DNA of 64,000 nt, taken from Tessaracoccus massiliensis. GTDB lineage: Bacteria; Actinomycetota; Actinomycetes; Propionibacteriales; Propionibacteriaceae. Made by a program: the position numbers and the translations under genes. The stretch covers positions 262,926 to 326,925 of the forward strand of contig NZ_LN623541.1 of the NCBI RefSeq assembly GCF_000826065.2, given 5' to 3'. Below, piece after piece: positions 9,908 to 17,813 of the stretch. Positions within the stretch are counted from its first letter, which is position 1. Each line of letters starts with the position of its first letter. A model generated the notes under the pieces. The model made no database searches. It was not told where the DNA came from and worked only from the letters and a program-made list of their open reading frames with translations.

Positions 9908-11917
9908 TCAGACCCTGCTCCACAGTGGCGTCTTGAGGTGGTTGTAGTCGTCGACCGGGTCGAAGCAGACCGTGCCGCGACACACGTAGACGAAGCCCTC
10001 GGCGCGCTGCTCGAGGTGCGAACCCCATCCCTCGGCACCCTCCGGTGCGGTGACCACGTAGGAGCCGGCAGGGGCCAGCCGCCAGGACGCGCGTGCCAGT
10101 TCGCTGAACGGGTCCTCGCCCACGACGACGGCGACCGCGGGCTTCAGGCCGCGCCGGGCCTCGTCGGCGATCAGCAGGTCCCCCAGCGCTGCGCCCGCGA
10201 AGCGGGGGTTCTCGGCGACGGTGGCCCAGGTGGTGCGGGCGGCCCGGTCGGCGCACTCGACGAGTTCGGGGCGTTCCGCCAGCGCGCCGACGATCCGCAG
10301 CGCCGCCACCAGTGCGGACGTGCCGCTGGGGGTGACGTTGTCGGTCAGGGAGCGCGGGCGATCGAAGAGGCCGGCGTCCACCGCGTCGTAGAACCCGCCG
10401 TCGGGGTGGCTGAACAGTTCGTCTGCCTTCTCGACGAGCGCCTCGGCCCGGCGCAGCCACTGGGCGTCGCCGGTGGCCCCCGCGAGGAGGGCGAACGCTT
10501 CGGCGACCGCGCCGAAGTCGTCTGCGCCGCCGACGGCCGCGTCCGCCACGCCCTCGCGCGAGGTGCGGCGGAGCCCCCCGTCGAAGACGTGCACCTCGGC
10601 CAGGTGTTCTGCGGCGCGCAGGGCCAGCTCGAGCCATCCCTTCTCGTTGAAGATCAGGGCGCCGGTGACCAGCGAGGAGATCATCCAGCCGTTCCAGGCG
10701 GCCACCACGATGTTGTCCGAGGCCGGACGGAAGCGGGTCTCGCGCTCCGCGAGCAGCGTGGCCGCGACCTCCTCCAGGCGCGCGAAATCCGGTCGTCCGC
10801 GCAGCTGCAGGGTGGAAAGGCCGTCCTCGAAGGTGCCGCCCTTGGTGACGTGGAACACCTCGCCAGCCCAGTCGCCCAGCTCCTCACCCAGCGCGTCGGT
10901 GAGCAGTTCCGGGTTCCACAGGTAGAAGATCCCCTCGTGCACTGCGCCGCGGATGTCGCACGAGTCCGCGTCGAGCGCCGAGATGAAGCCGCCCTGATCG
11001 CTGACCATCTCGCGCTCCAGCCACTCGACGATGCCGTAGGCGGTGCGCTCGAACAGCGCGCGCAGGCCGGCGTCATGATCGGCGGTGCGGCGCCAGCCCC
11101 GCACGTAGGTGCCCAGCAGGAGCGCATTGTCGTAGAGCATCTTCTCGAAGTGCGGCACCACCCAGCCGGCGTCGACAGAGTAACGGTGGAAGCCGCCGCC
11201 CACCTGGTCGTAGATGCCGCCTCGGGCCATGTGTTCCAGCGAGCGATGCGCCAACTCGAGGGAACGGGGATCCCCCTTGACCAGCAGCGCGTCGATGAGC
11301 GTTGGGTTGGGGAACTTCGGCTGCGTGCCGAAGCCGCCGTGGAGGACGTCGAAGGAGTGTTCGACGGCGTCGATCGCCTCGCGCGTGTCGGGCGCGGTGT
11401 CGGCGACCGAGTCGTCGCGGGCGGCGAGCACCTGCGCCAGGTAGTCCGCGGAGCCCCGCATCTTGTCGCGACGGCTGTGCCACCCGTCGGCCATCGCCTG
11501 CAGCACCTGCATGAACGACGGCTGCCCCGGCGAAGCCTGCGGCGGGAAGTAGGTGCCGGTGAAGAACGGCTTGCCCTCCGGGGTGAGGAACGCGGTCATG
11601 GGCCACCCGCCCGCCCCGTTGTTCATGGCCTGCGTGGCCAGCATGTAGACGGCGTCGACATCGGGGCGCTGCTGGCGGTCCACCTTGATGGCCACGAAGT
11701 GCTCGTTGATGAAGGCGGCGACCTCCGAATCATCGAACGATTCGGCGCTCATCACGTGGCACCAGTGGCACGCGGCGTAGCCGACAGACAGAAGGATGGG
11801 GCGGTCGAGTTCACGCGCCGAGGCCAGCGCGTCGTCGGTGAACTCCCACCAGTCGATGAGTTGGTGGGAGTGCTGGCGCAGGTAGTCGCTGGAGGATTCG
11901 GCGAGGCGGTTGACCAT
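9908..11917 (-). CDS. Thioredoxin-domain protein, YyaL/DUF255 family
   Basis: 669 residues starting MVNRLAESSSDYL at 11917, the usual start for this family (bacterial relatives of mammalian SPATA20). The N-terminal thioredoxin-like domain (1-170) carries CHWCHVM with Cys50 and Cys53; the remainder is an (alpha/alpha)6-toroid resembling N-acylglucosamine epimerase/cellobiose-epimerase folds. The biochemical role is not settled for the family; a redox or sugar-handling role is inferred from the two folds. A TACGCT -10-like hexamer lies 8 nt before the start codon on the minus strand (11926-11931), suggesting a very short or absent leader. It is divergent from the rhomboid gene (66 nt between the two starts). 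Length and motifs are intact. Confidence 0.93.
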   Translation of the reverse strand: MVNRLAESSSDYLRQHSHQLIDWWEFTDDALASARELDRPILLSVGYAACHWCHVMSAESFDDSEVAAFINEHFVAIKVDRQQRPDVDAVYMLATQAMNNGAGGWPMTAFLTPEGKPFFTGTYFPPQASPGQPSFMQVLQAMADGWHSRRDKMRGSADYLAQVLAARDDSVADTAPDTREAIDAVEHSFDVLHGGFGTQPKFPNPTLIDALLVKGDPRSLELAHRSLEHMARGGIYDQVGGGFHRYSVDAGWVVPHFEKMLYDNALLLGTYVRGWRRTADHDAGLRALFERTAYGIVEWLEREMVSDQGGFISALDADSCDIRGAVHEGIFYLWNPELLTDALGEELGDWAGEVFHVTKGGTFEDGLSTLQLRGRPDFARLEEVAATLLAERETRFRPASDNIVVAAWNGWMISSLVTGALIFNEKGWLELALRAAEHLAEVHVFDGGLRRTSREGVADAAVGGADDFGAVAEAFALLAGATGDAQWLRRAEALVEKADELFSHPDGGFYDAVDAGLFDRPRSLTDNVTPSGTSALVAALRIVGALAERPELVECADRAARTTWATVAENPRFAGAALGDLLIADEARRGLKPAVAVVVGEDPFSELARASWRLAPAGSYVVTAPEGAEGWGSHLEQRAEGFVYVCRGTVCFDPVDDYNHLKTPLWSRV

Positions 11918-11971
11918 GGTGCCCAAGCGTATCTGGTCCGGTCTGAGGGTTGTCCTGGCCGCCCCATCGGC

Positions 11972-11977
11972 CACAAT
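11972..11977 (+). promoter_or_regulatory. -10-like hexamer of the rhomboid gene
   Basis: CACAAT ending 6 nt before the ATG at 11984; suggests a leaderless mRNA. Confidence 0.5.
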
Positions 11978-11983
11978 GGAAGC

Positions 11984-12568
11984 ATGAGCGAAACCCGCAC
12001 CAGTCGTTCCCCGTTCGCCAGCGCCCTGCTCGTGGTGGGCGGGCTGCTCGCCGTGATGTGGGTGCTCGAGGCCATCGACTCGGTGACGCTCAACTCCCTC
12101 GACGCCTTCGGCATCGAGCCTCGCCAGGCCTCGGATCTGCCCAACATCCTGTGGTCCCCGTTCCTGCACTTCGGGTGGGCCCACCTCATCAGCAACTCGG
12201 TGCCCTTCCTGGTGCTGGGCGTGCTGACCTACCTGTCCGGGGTGGCCCGCTTCGTGGTGACCACCGTGGTAAGCACCGTCGTCTCCGGCCTGACGGCGTG
12301 GCTGCTCGCCGCGCCCGGCACGATCACCGCCGGCGCGTCAGGCGTGGTCTTCGGCTACCTCACCTACCTGCTGGTGCGCGGCATCTTCACGAAGAAGCCG
12401 TCGCAGATCCTGTTGGCCGTGGTGGTCTTCGCCATCTACGGCACCGTGCTGCTCGGGGTGCTGCCGGGGACGCCGGGCGTGAGCTGGCAGGGCCACCTGG
12501 GTGGCGCCGTCGGTGGTGTGCTGGCCGCGTATCTGCTGCACTCGAAGAAGCAGCGCCACGGGGGCTGA
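11984..12568 (+). CDS. Rhomboid family intramembrane serine protease
   Basis: Cleaves transmembrane proteins inside the lipid bilayer. 194 residues from the ATG at 11984, which sits 6 nt after a CACAAT -10-like hexamer. The catalytic Ser is in GASG (Ser119) and the catalytic His in GHLGG (His171); the HFGWAHLISN loop segment (62-71) is also conserved in rhomboids. Six hydrophobic helices can be seen. It is short compared with two-domain rhomboids and has only a small basic C-terminal tail (KKQRH). It converges on mca with a 4-nt gap. Substrate not predictable from sequence. Confidence 0.93.
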   Translation: MSETRTSRSPFASALLVVGGLLAVMWVLEAIDSVTLNSLDAFGIEPRQASDLPNILWSPFLHFGWAHLISNSVPFLVLGVLTYLSGVARFVVTTVVSTVVSGLTAWLLAAPGTITAGASGVVFGYLTYLLVRGIFTKKPSQILLAVVVFAIYGTVLLGVLPGTPGVSWQGHLGGAVGGVLAAYLLHSKKQRHGG

Positions 12569-12572
12569 CCCC

Positions 12573-13469
12573 TCAGATCATGAACTCCGGCACCAGCTTG
12601 TCGGGGCGAAGGCCTGCGAACAGGTCGTCCTCGGGGATCATCGTGGGCACCTTGGAGACCACCAACTGGTAGTCCTCCGTCGGCCACCCCATCTTCTGAA
12701 TCGGCAGCGGTACGGCGAACCACGGGCCGTCCGGATCCACCTGGGTGGCGTGCGCACGCAATGCCTCGTCGCGCACGTGGAAGTAGTCTGCGCACGGGAC
12801 GAAGGTGGTGAGGCGGCCGTAGGAGTACGGGTCGTTGTCGCGGGTGGGCACCTGGTACTCCAGGCCGTGCTCGTGCATCGCGGCCTCGAGTTGCTCGTAG
12901 CGACGGCGGTGGAAGCTCATGTGGTAGTACAGCTTGGCGGCCTGCCAGGGCGTGCCGTGCTCCGGCCACTGGTAGGAATCGGCTGCCGCCTTGAACGCCT
13001 CGAGCGTGATGTGGTGGCACTGGATGTGATCCGGGTGGGGGTAGCCGCCCTGCTCGTCGTAGGTGGTGATGACGTGGGGGCGGAAGTCGCGGATGACCTT
13101 CACCAGCCGTCCGGCCGCCTCCTTGACGTCCTCCAGCGCGAAACAGCCTCTGGGCAGCGGCGGGAGGGGGTCGCCCTCCGGCAGCCCGGAGTCGACGTAG
13201 CCCAGCCACACCTGCTCGATGCCGAGGATGTCGCGGGCGCGGGCCATCTCGTCGCGGCGGATCTCGGCGATGTTGCGCTCAATCTCGGGATCGCCGGCCA
13301 ACTTGGGGTTGAGCACCGAGCCGCGCTCTCCCCCGGTGCAGGTGGCCACCATCACCTTGACACCCTCGGCGACATACTTCGCCGTGGTCGCCGCGCCCTT
13401 GCTCGACTCGTCGTCGGGATGGGCGTGGACGTGCAGCAACCGCAACTGGGGGGCTCCGGAGTCAGGCAT
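12573..13469 (-). CDS. mca: Mycothiol S-conjugate amidase
   Basis: Cleaves mycothiol S-conjugates to a mercapturic acid, a cytoplasmic detoxification step limited to Actinomycetota. 298 residues, the usual length for Mca. The zinc site HAHPDDE is at residues 15-21, and YPHPDH supplies the third ligand; the block GGERGSVLNPKLAGDPEI is typical of Mca as opposed to the deacetylase MshB. The start has a CACAAT -10-like hexamer 7 nt upstream on the minus strand (13477-13482). It is divergent from the DUF4307 gene, and mca-DUF4307-greA is a gene order known from many actinobacteria, which supports the assignment. Confidence 0.96.
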   Translation of the reverse strand: MPDSGAPQLRLLHVHAHPDDESSKGAATTAKYVAEGVKVMVATCTGGERGSVLNPKLAGDPEIERNIAEIRRDEMARARDILGIEQVWLGYVDSGLPEGDPLPPLPRGCFALEDVKEAAGRLVKVIRDFRPHVITTYDEQGGYPHPDHIQCHHITLEAFKAAADSYQWPEHGTPWQAAKLYYHMSFHRRRYEQLEAAMHEHGLEYQVPTRDNDPYSYGRLTTFVPCADYFHVRDEALRAHATQVDPDGPWFAVPLPIQKMGWPTEDYQLVVSKVPTMIPEDDLFAGLRPDKLVPEFMI

Positions 13470-13476
13470 GATCTGT

Positions 13477-13482
13477 ATTGTG
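13477..13482 (-). promoter_or_regulatory. -10-like hexamer of mca
   Basis: CACAAT on the minus strand, 7 nt before the start at 13469. Confidence 0.45.
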
Positions 13483-13518
13483 CCGTGCCCCAGCCGATAG
13501 CCAAGTGGTCATCTCAGG

Positions 13519-13524
13519 CACAAT
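13519..13524 (+). promoter_or_regulatory. -10-like hexamer deciding the DUF4307 start
   Basis: CACAAT, 7 nt before GTG 13532; overlaps the alternative ATG at 13523, making that ATG unlikely. Confidence 0.5.
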
Positions 13525-13531
13525 GGGGTCC

Positions 13532-13930
13532 GTGACCACCGACGAAGCCCGCATCAAGGCCCGCTACCCCAAGGCCAGCCCCGCCGATTACCTCCTCGGC
13601 GGGCTCGCCGCAGTGGCGGTGCTGACCGCGATCGTGCTGGTGATCATCTCGGGCCTGCGCAACTCCAACCCGGATGTGGTGGCGATGATCCGCGGGTTCG
13701 AGGTGCCGTCGGCCACGGAGATCACCGCTGAGCTTGTCGTGCAGCGCAAGGACCCGACGCAGGCCGCCGAGTGCCGGATGTACGCGCAGGCCGAGAGCTA
13801 CGAGACAGTCGCCGAGCGCATCGTCGAGGTCCCTCCCGGCACCGAGGAACTCACCACCATGGACGTGAGCCTGAAGACGACGAAGGAAGCCACGGCGATC
13901 CGAATCGACGGTTGCCGCTTGGCCGGCTGA
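13532..13930 (+). CDS. DUF4307 membrane protein
   Basis: 132-residue protein with a cytoplasmic N-terminus, one membrane helix (about residues 15-38, LLGGLAAVAVLTAIVLVIISG) and an extracytoplasmic beta-rich domain, the organisation of DUF4307. The GTG at 13532 is preferred to the ATG at 13523 because CACAAT (13519-13524) overlaps that ATG and lies 7 nt before the GTG, the spacing seen at other starts in this window; family members also begin close to TTDEARIKARYP. It sits between mca and greA, a conserved actinobacterial neighbourhood. Function unknown. Confidence 0.85.
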   Translation: MTTDEARIKARYPKASPADYLLGGLAAVAVLTAIVLVIISGLRNSNPDVVAMIRGFEVPSATEITAELVVQRKDPTQAAECRMYAQAESYETVAERIVEVPPGTEELTTMDVSLKTTKEATAIRIDGCRLAG

Positions 13931-13936
13931 TAGGCT
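13931..13936 (+). promoter_or_regulatory. -10-like hexamer of greA
   Basis: TAGGCT, 6 nt before the ATG at 13943. Confidence 0.5.
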
Positions 13937-13942
13937 GGTTCA

Positions 13943-14446
13943 ATGTCCGAAACAGCTACTGAAGTGGTGTGGCTCACCCAGGAGGCCTACGACAACCTCG
14001 AGGCCGAGTTGAACGAGCTCAGGACCGTGGGCCGCGAAGAAGTGAGCGCACGGATCGCTGCTGCCCGCGAAGAGGGCGACCTGTCCGAGAACGGCGGCTA
14101 CCACGCCGCGCGCGAGGAACAGGGACAGATGGAAGGCCGCATCCGCCAACTGGAGGATCTGCTGCGCCGCGCCCAGGTTGGCGAACCGGAGGGCGACAAG
14201 GACGAGGTCGTGCCCGGCAAGCTCATCACGGTCGCCTACGACGGCGACGATGACGACACCGACACGTTCCTCCTCGGCTCCCGCGAGGTGCTCGGCACAG
14301 ACGATTCGGTGGAGCACACCGTCTTCTCGCCGCAGTCGCCCATGGGCTCGGCCATCACCGGCGCCAAGGTCGGCGACGAGGTGCGCTACACCACACCCAA
14401 CGGCAAGGAACTGATGGTCGTGATCAAGAAGGTCGAAACCCTCTGA
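13943..14446 (+). CDS. greA: Transcription elongation factor GreA
   Basis: Binds RNA polymerase through the secondary channel and stimulates cleavage of backtracked RNA. 167 residues, normal length. The N-terminal coiled coil (about 10-80) contains the acidic tip segment EEGDLSENGGYHAAREEQ characteristic of GreA; the C-terminal FKBP-like domain follows. TAGGCT at 13931-13936 is 6 nt before the ATG, so the mRNA is probably leaderless. It ends before a very strong hairpin terminator (14488-14524). Confidence 0.96.
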   Translation: MSETATEVVWLTQEAYDNLEAELNELRTVGREEVSARIAAAREEGDLSENGGYHAAREEQGQMEGRIRQLEDLLRRAQVGEPEGDKDEVVPGKLITVAYDGDDDDTDTFLLGSREVLGTDDSVEHTVFSPQSPMGSAITGAKVGDEVRYTTPNGKELMVVIKKVETL

Positions 14447-14487
14447 CCTATCCACCTGTGGGGCCCCGCCCCTGGACACCGTTTGTT

Positions 14488-14524
14488 GCAGACGCCCGGC
14501 TGGAGTTTCCAGCCGGGCGTCTGC
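14488..14524. terminator. Strong hairpin terminator after greA
   Basis: A perfect 17-bp stem (14488-14504 with 14508-14524) and a GTT loop, about 40 nt after the greA stop and ahead of the convergent DUF2089 gene. No long U tract follows, as is common in actinobacteria. Confidence 0.85.
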
Positions 14525-14605
14525 GTTACGGTTTCGGCAGCAACGCCAGGCAGCCCGGCGGAGCATCCCGGTGACTCACGCATCGGACATGCTCAGGGTG
14601 CAGGG

Positions 14606-15067
14606 TCAGGAGTCGGACAGCAGTTGGGCGGCCAGTTCGGGGCTGAGCTCGCCGCGGGCGACCCGGGCGAGGATCTGGTCCTCAGGGGAGCCCTTGTCCT
14701 CCGGCACCGCGTCGCCGTACTCCGATTGGGCGGCGGTGCCGTCGTCGTCGCCCTCCGCGTGCGTGGCGGTGGGCTGCGCCGAGGGATCGGCAGGGTCGAG
14801 GCCGAGTTTGGCGAGCACCGCGTCCAGGCGGGCGCGGGCCGTGGGGTACGACACCTGAAGGTGCTTCTCCACCTCGCGCAGGTTGCCGCGGGAGGCGAGG
14901 AACACCTTCAGCAGAGTGAGGTCCGCCTCCCCCAGCGAGCAGAACTCGCAGCTTGCGAACTCGCCGGCGATCTCGGTGCCGCAATGCAGGCAGCCCTTGC
15001 GGGTGGTGATGAGCTGATCGCCGCACACGGGGCAGTCAGCGGGTGCGTGGTAGACGGGCTTTGCCAT
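14606..15067 (-). CDS. DUF2089 domain protein (zinc ribbon plus HTH)
   Basis: 153 residues. Residues 10-45 contain three CxxC pairs (CPVC, CLHC, CEFC), a zinc-ribbon-like N-terminus. Residues 48-90 form a helix-turn-helix-like segment (TLLKVFLASRGNLREVEKHL) typical of DUF2089. The rest is a low-complexity Asp/Glu/Ala tail ending in a short helix. It is 3 nt downstream of the DUF4097-like gene, so they are co-transcribed; the pair probably forms a small regulator/effector unit. Family members are thought to be DNA-binding regulators; the target is not known. Confidence 0.88.
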   Translation of the reverse strand: MAKPVYHAPADCPVCGDQLITTRKGCLHCGTEIAGEFASCEFCSLGEADLTLLKVFLASRGNLREVEKHLQVSYPTARARLDAVLAKLGLDPADPSAQPTATHAEGDDDGTAAQSEYGDAVPEDKGSPEDQILARVARGELSPELAAQLLSDS

Positions 15068-15070
15068 GTC

Positions 15071-15874
15071 TCACTCCTCGTTCTTGATGGTGGCCATGCC
15101 CATGACGACGGCGACGTCGAGGCGGGCCGAACCGTTGCCCACGATGTACTCGTCAACCTTGTCGTTGCCGTCCGGCCAGCTGATCCGGCCCAGCTTGGCC
15201 TCGCCGCGGATGGTGACGTTGGCGCCCTCCGAGAGGGTGACGGTGAGCGTGCCGGATTCCACCTTGAGCCGCGAGCGGCCCAGGCTGATGGGGCCCTCGA
15301 CAGTGACACCGCCGGCTTGGCTGAGGAGGTCTTCGATCTCCTCCACATCCTCCAGGGTGGAGCCGCCGGCGGTGACGCGGATGCGGCCCAGCCGGGGCAC
15401 GCCGACCGTGCGGAGGCCGCCGGTGGTGACCTCGGCGTCGACAATGAGCTTGGGGTTGACGCGCACGACGAGTTCCTTGCCCAGCGAGATGTCGCGCAGG
15501 TCGTCGAGGTTCCGTGGGGGACGGATCAACGAGAAGCCCTGGAAGTTGGGGCCGATCTCGCCGGTGGAGCTGACCTCCATGACGGTGCCTACCCGGCGCA
15601 GCACGTGCGGCCCGTCGATCGTCAACGTGCTGACGGAGGAATCCCCCTCGATGCGGACGCGGCGGCCCACCGCGGTGACGGAGACGCGCGCGAGGCCGCC
15701 CGCTTTCGGGCCACCCTTCGAGGCCGTGTCCTGCGGAGCGTCGGTGTGCACAGTGGCATCGTCTCCGCCCGCGGCCGCCTTCTTGACGGCGTCGATACGT
15801 CGGCTGGCTTCGGCGGCGTCGATGCGCCCGGCGGCCAGGTCGTCCAGAATCGGACCCAGATCAGCATTACTCAT
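15071..15874 (-). CDS. DUF4097-like beta-repeat protein
   Basis: 267 residues, no signal peptide. Residues 1-30 form an amphipathic helix pair (LGPILDDLAAGRIDAAEASRRI) like the SHOCT-type modules that precede DUF4097. After a linker, residues 70-267 show the alternating hydrophobic/Gly pattern of right-handed beta-helix (toastrack) domains. It lies immediately upstream of the DUF2089 regulator in one transcription unit. Function unknown; in related loci such proteins are thought to be envelope-stress or scaffold components. Assignment based on pattern, not a specific motif. Confidence 0.72.
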   Translation of the reverse strand: MSNADLGPILDDLAAGRIDAAEASRRIDAVKKAAAGGDDATVHTDAPQDTASKGGPKAGGLARVSVTAVGRRVRIEGDSSVSTLTIDGPHVLRRVGTVMEVSSTGEIGPNFQGFSLIRPPRNLDDLRDISLGKELVVRVNPKLIVDAEVTTGGLRTVGVPRLGRIRVTAGGSTLEDVEEIEDLLSQAGGVTVEGPISLGRSRLKVESGTLTVTLSEGANVTIRGEAKLGRISWPDGNDKVDEYIVGNGSARLDVAVVMGMATIKNEE

Positions 15875-16057
15875 GCAGAAACTCTACCCCTCCTTTCCAT
15901 TCTGGGAATCGGATCTTTCACTTGTCTGAACCCTGGCCCTCCCCCGTGGTTACCCTGAGCGCCCGAATCTAGATTTGGGGCCTCTCCCCCGGGCCGGTTG
16001 TGCACAGGCAGGAGCAGATCGACGACGCGGGGACAGGCCTTGTGCCAGAGTTGGGGC

Positions 16058-16798
16058 ATGCCGAAGCCGCTGTCAGAACTTGTGGCCCCTGAGTGGGCTG
16101 AAGCCCTCGCGCCGGTGGAAGAGAACATCACGGCGATGGGCGGTTTCCTCCGCGAGGAGATCGCGGCGGGACACAGCTACCTGCCCGCGGGCGAGCACAT
16201 CCTGCGCGCCTTCACCCAGCCGATGGCCGACGCGCGGGTGCTCATCCTCGGCCAGGACCCGTACCCCACCCCCGGCCACGCGATGGGCCTGTCCTTCTCC
16301 GTCAACCCGGATGTGCGCCCCATCCCCGGCAGCCTGCGCAACATCTACCGGGAGTTGGAGTCGGACCTCGGCATCCCGCAGGCCATCCATGGCGACCTGT
16401 CCGCCTGGTTCCAGCAGGGTGTGCTCCTTCTCAACAGGGTGCTCACAGTCCGTCCGGGCGCGCCCGCCTCCCACCGCGGGAAGGGCTGGGAGGAGGTTAC
16501 CGCCTGCGCCGTCCAGGCCCTCGCCCGACGAGGGGGCCCGCTCGTCGCGATCCTCTGGGGCCGGGATGCCCAATCGGCCAAGCCCATGCTGGGTGAGACT
16601 CCTGTGATCGCCAGCGCCCACCCGTCGCCGTTGTCGGCACGCAACGGCTTCTACGGCTCCCGCCCGTTCAGCACCGCGAACAGGCTGCTCGAGGAGCAGG
16701 GCGGCGAGCCGATCGACTGGGGCGCACATCAGCGGGCAGACGGACCACATGAGTCATCATCCCGTCCCGCCCGAGGAACCGGCGCCAGAGGAGCCTGA
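16058..16798 (+). CDS. ung: Uracil-DNA glycosylase, family 1
   Basis: Excises uracil from DNA, the first step of base-excision repair. 246 residues from the ATG at 16058. The catalytic water-activating motif GQDPYP has Asp67, and HPSPLS near the C-terminus holds the catalytic His; both are characteristic of family 1. The frame continues about 25 residues beyond the usual end ([10 protein letters not shown]), giving a basic low-complexity tail that overlaps the next small gene by 50 nt. A CAGAGT hexamer lies 6 nt before the start. Confidence 0.95.
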   Translation: MPKPLSELVAPEWAEALAPVEENITAMGGFLREEIAAGHSYLPAGEHILRAFTQPMADARVLILGQDPYPTPGHAMGLSFSVNPDVRPIPGSLRNIYRELESDLGIPQAIHGDLSAWFQQGVLLLNRVLTVRPGAPASHRGKGWEEVTACAVQALARRGGPLVAILWGRDAQSAKPMLGETPVIASAHPSPLSARNGFYGSRPFSTANRLLEEQGGEPIDWGAHQRADGPHESSSRPARGTGARGA

Positions 16799-16937
16799 TG
16801 CCCAGCCGGCCGGCAGGCGCAGCGCCGAGATCACGCCCGGGCGTCGGGCGCTGTGGGCCGTTGGTGGCGTGGTGGGCGGCTACATGATCGTCCGCGGCCT
16901 CTACGGCATCTTCAACGAGGACGATGAGCAGCCGTAG
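16749..16937 (+). CDS. Small single-pass membrane protein, 62 aa
   Basis: 62 residues: a Pro/Glu-rich N-terminus (1-25), a basic stretch, one membrane helix (about 34-53, [20 protein letters not shown]) and an acidic tail. It overlaps the 3' end of ung by 50 nt in another frame. A coding function is supported by the clean membrane protein composition, but no family is recognised. Confidence 0.55.
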   Translation: MSHHPVPPEEPAPEEPDAQPAGRRSAEITPGRRALWAVGGVVGGYMIVRGLYGIFNEDDEQP

Positions 16938-16959
16938 CCCCGCCGTTGCCACACGCGGG

Positions 16960-16965
16960 TAGCCT
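16960..16965 (+). promoter_or_regulatory. -10-like hexamer of msrA
   Basis: TAGCCT, 6 nt before the ATG at 16972. Confidence 0.5.
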
Positions 16966-16971
16966 GGGGGG

Positions 16972-17637
16972 ATGGAGATCGACGTTCTCGCCTGGCTCAA
17001 CGCCCGCATGTCCCAGCCGCAGATGGTCACCGAGGAGGAGGCCCTCGACGGCCGCGACACGCCCGTCCTCGACCCCCTGCCCGTGCACGAGGTACTCGGC
17101 CTGCCACTCGATGAAGTGCCCGAGGGCGCCGAGGTGGCCTACTTCGCGATGGGCTGCTTCTGGGGCGAGGAGCGCATGTTCTGGCAGACGCCCGGCGTGC
17201 TCAACACCGCCGTCGGCTACATGGGCGGCTTCACCCCCAACCCCACGTACAAGGAGACCTGCACCGGCCAGACGGGCCACGCGGAGACGGTGAAGGTGGT
17301 CTACGACCCCGCTCAGGTCAGCTACGACGATCTGCTCACCCTCTTCTGGGAGAACCACGACCCCACGCAGGTCTACCGGCAGGGCAACGACCTGGGCACG
17401 CAGTACCGTTCCTCGATCTTCCCCGTCGACGAGGCCCAGCGCGAGGCTGCCGAGCGCAGCCGCGACGCGTTCCAGCAGCGCCTTACCGAGCAGGAGTACG
17501 GCCCCATCTCCACCGACATCACGATGGACCAGCTGTTCTACTACGCGGAGCTTGAGCACCAGCAGTACCTGCACAAGAACCCGGACGGCTACTGCCCCAA
17601 CCACGCCACCGGCGTGAAGTGCGGCCCGGCGGATTGA
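16972..17637 (+). CDS. msrA: Peptide-methionine (S)-S-oxide reductase
   Basis: Reduces methionine-S-sulfoxide in proteins. 221 residues. The catalytic motif GCFWGEE has Cys62, and GYMGGFTPNPTYKETCTGQTGHAE is interrupted in no way. C-terminal Cys residues (CPNHATGVKC) are likely the recycling cysteines. An N-terminal extension of about 50 residues is normal for actinobacterial MsrA. TAGCCT at 16960-16965 is 6 nt before the ATG, suggesting a leaderless mRNA. Monocistronic by context. Confidence 0.95.
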   Translation: MEIDVLAWLNARMSQPQMVTEEEALDGRDTPVLDPLPVHEVLGLPLDEVPEGAEVAYFAMGCFWGEERMFWQTPGVLNTAVGYMGGFTPNPTYKETCTGQTGHAETVKVVYDPAQVSYDDLLTLFWENHDPTQVYRQGNDLGTQYRSSIFPVDEAQREAAERSRDAFQQRLTEQEYGPISTDITMDQLFYYAELEHQQYLHKNPDGYCPNHATGVKCGPAD

Positions 17638-17800
17638 GTCGTTCCATTGTGGCTATCTGGAGGCCCGGGGGCCTGGGGCCTGAACCAGCCGTTGGCTACT
17701 CGAGGCCCTCACGAGCACGCTCCAGGCCCCGGCGACAATCTCAGAAGAACGTCTTCTGTGGATAACTCTGGATCCGTCCGGTTTTGTCAGAGTGGCCGTT

Positions 17801-17806
17801 TAATAT
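17801..17806 (+). promoter_or_regulatory. -10-like hexamer of the HNH gene
   Basis: TAATAT, 7 nt before the ATG at 17814; a near-consensus -10. Confidence 0.6.
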
Positions 17807-17813
17807 CGGTTGT

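Noticed and set aside
9767-11983. Open frame running into the rhomboid gene from far upstream
   Set aside because: The upstream part is antisense to the thioredoxin-domain gene; the real rhomboid start is ATG 11984 behind a -10-like hexamer.
17660-17740. GC-rich GGGGCCTG...CAGGCCCC pairing after msrA
   Set aside because: The arms are short and far apart; too weak to call a terminator.
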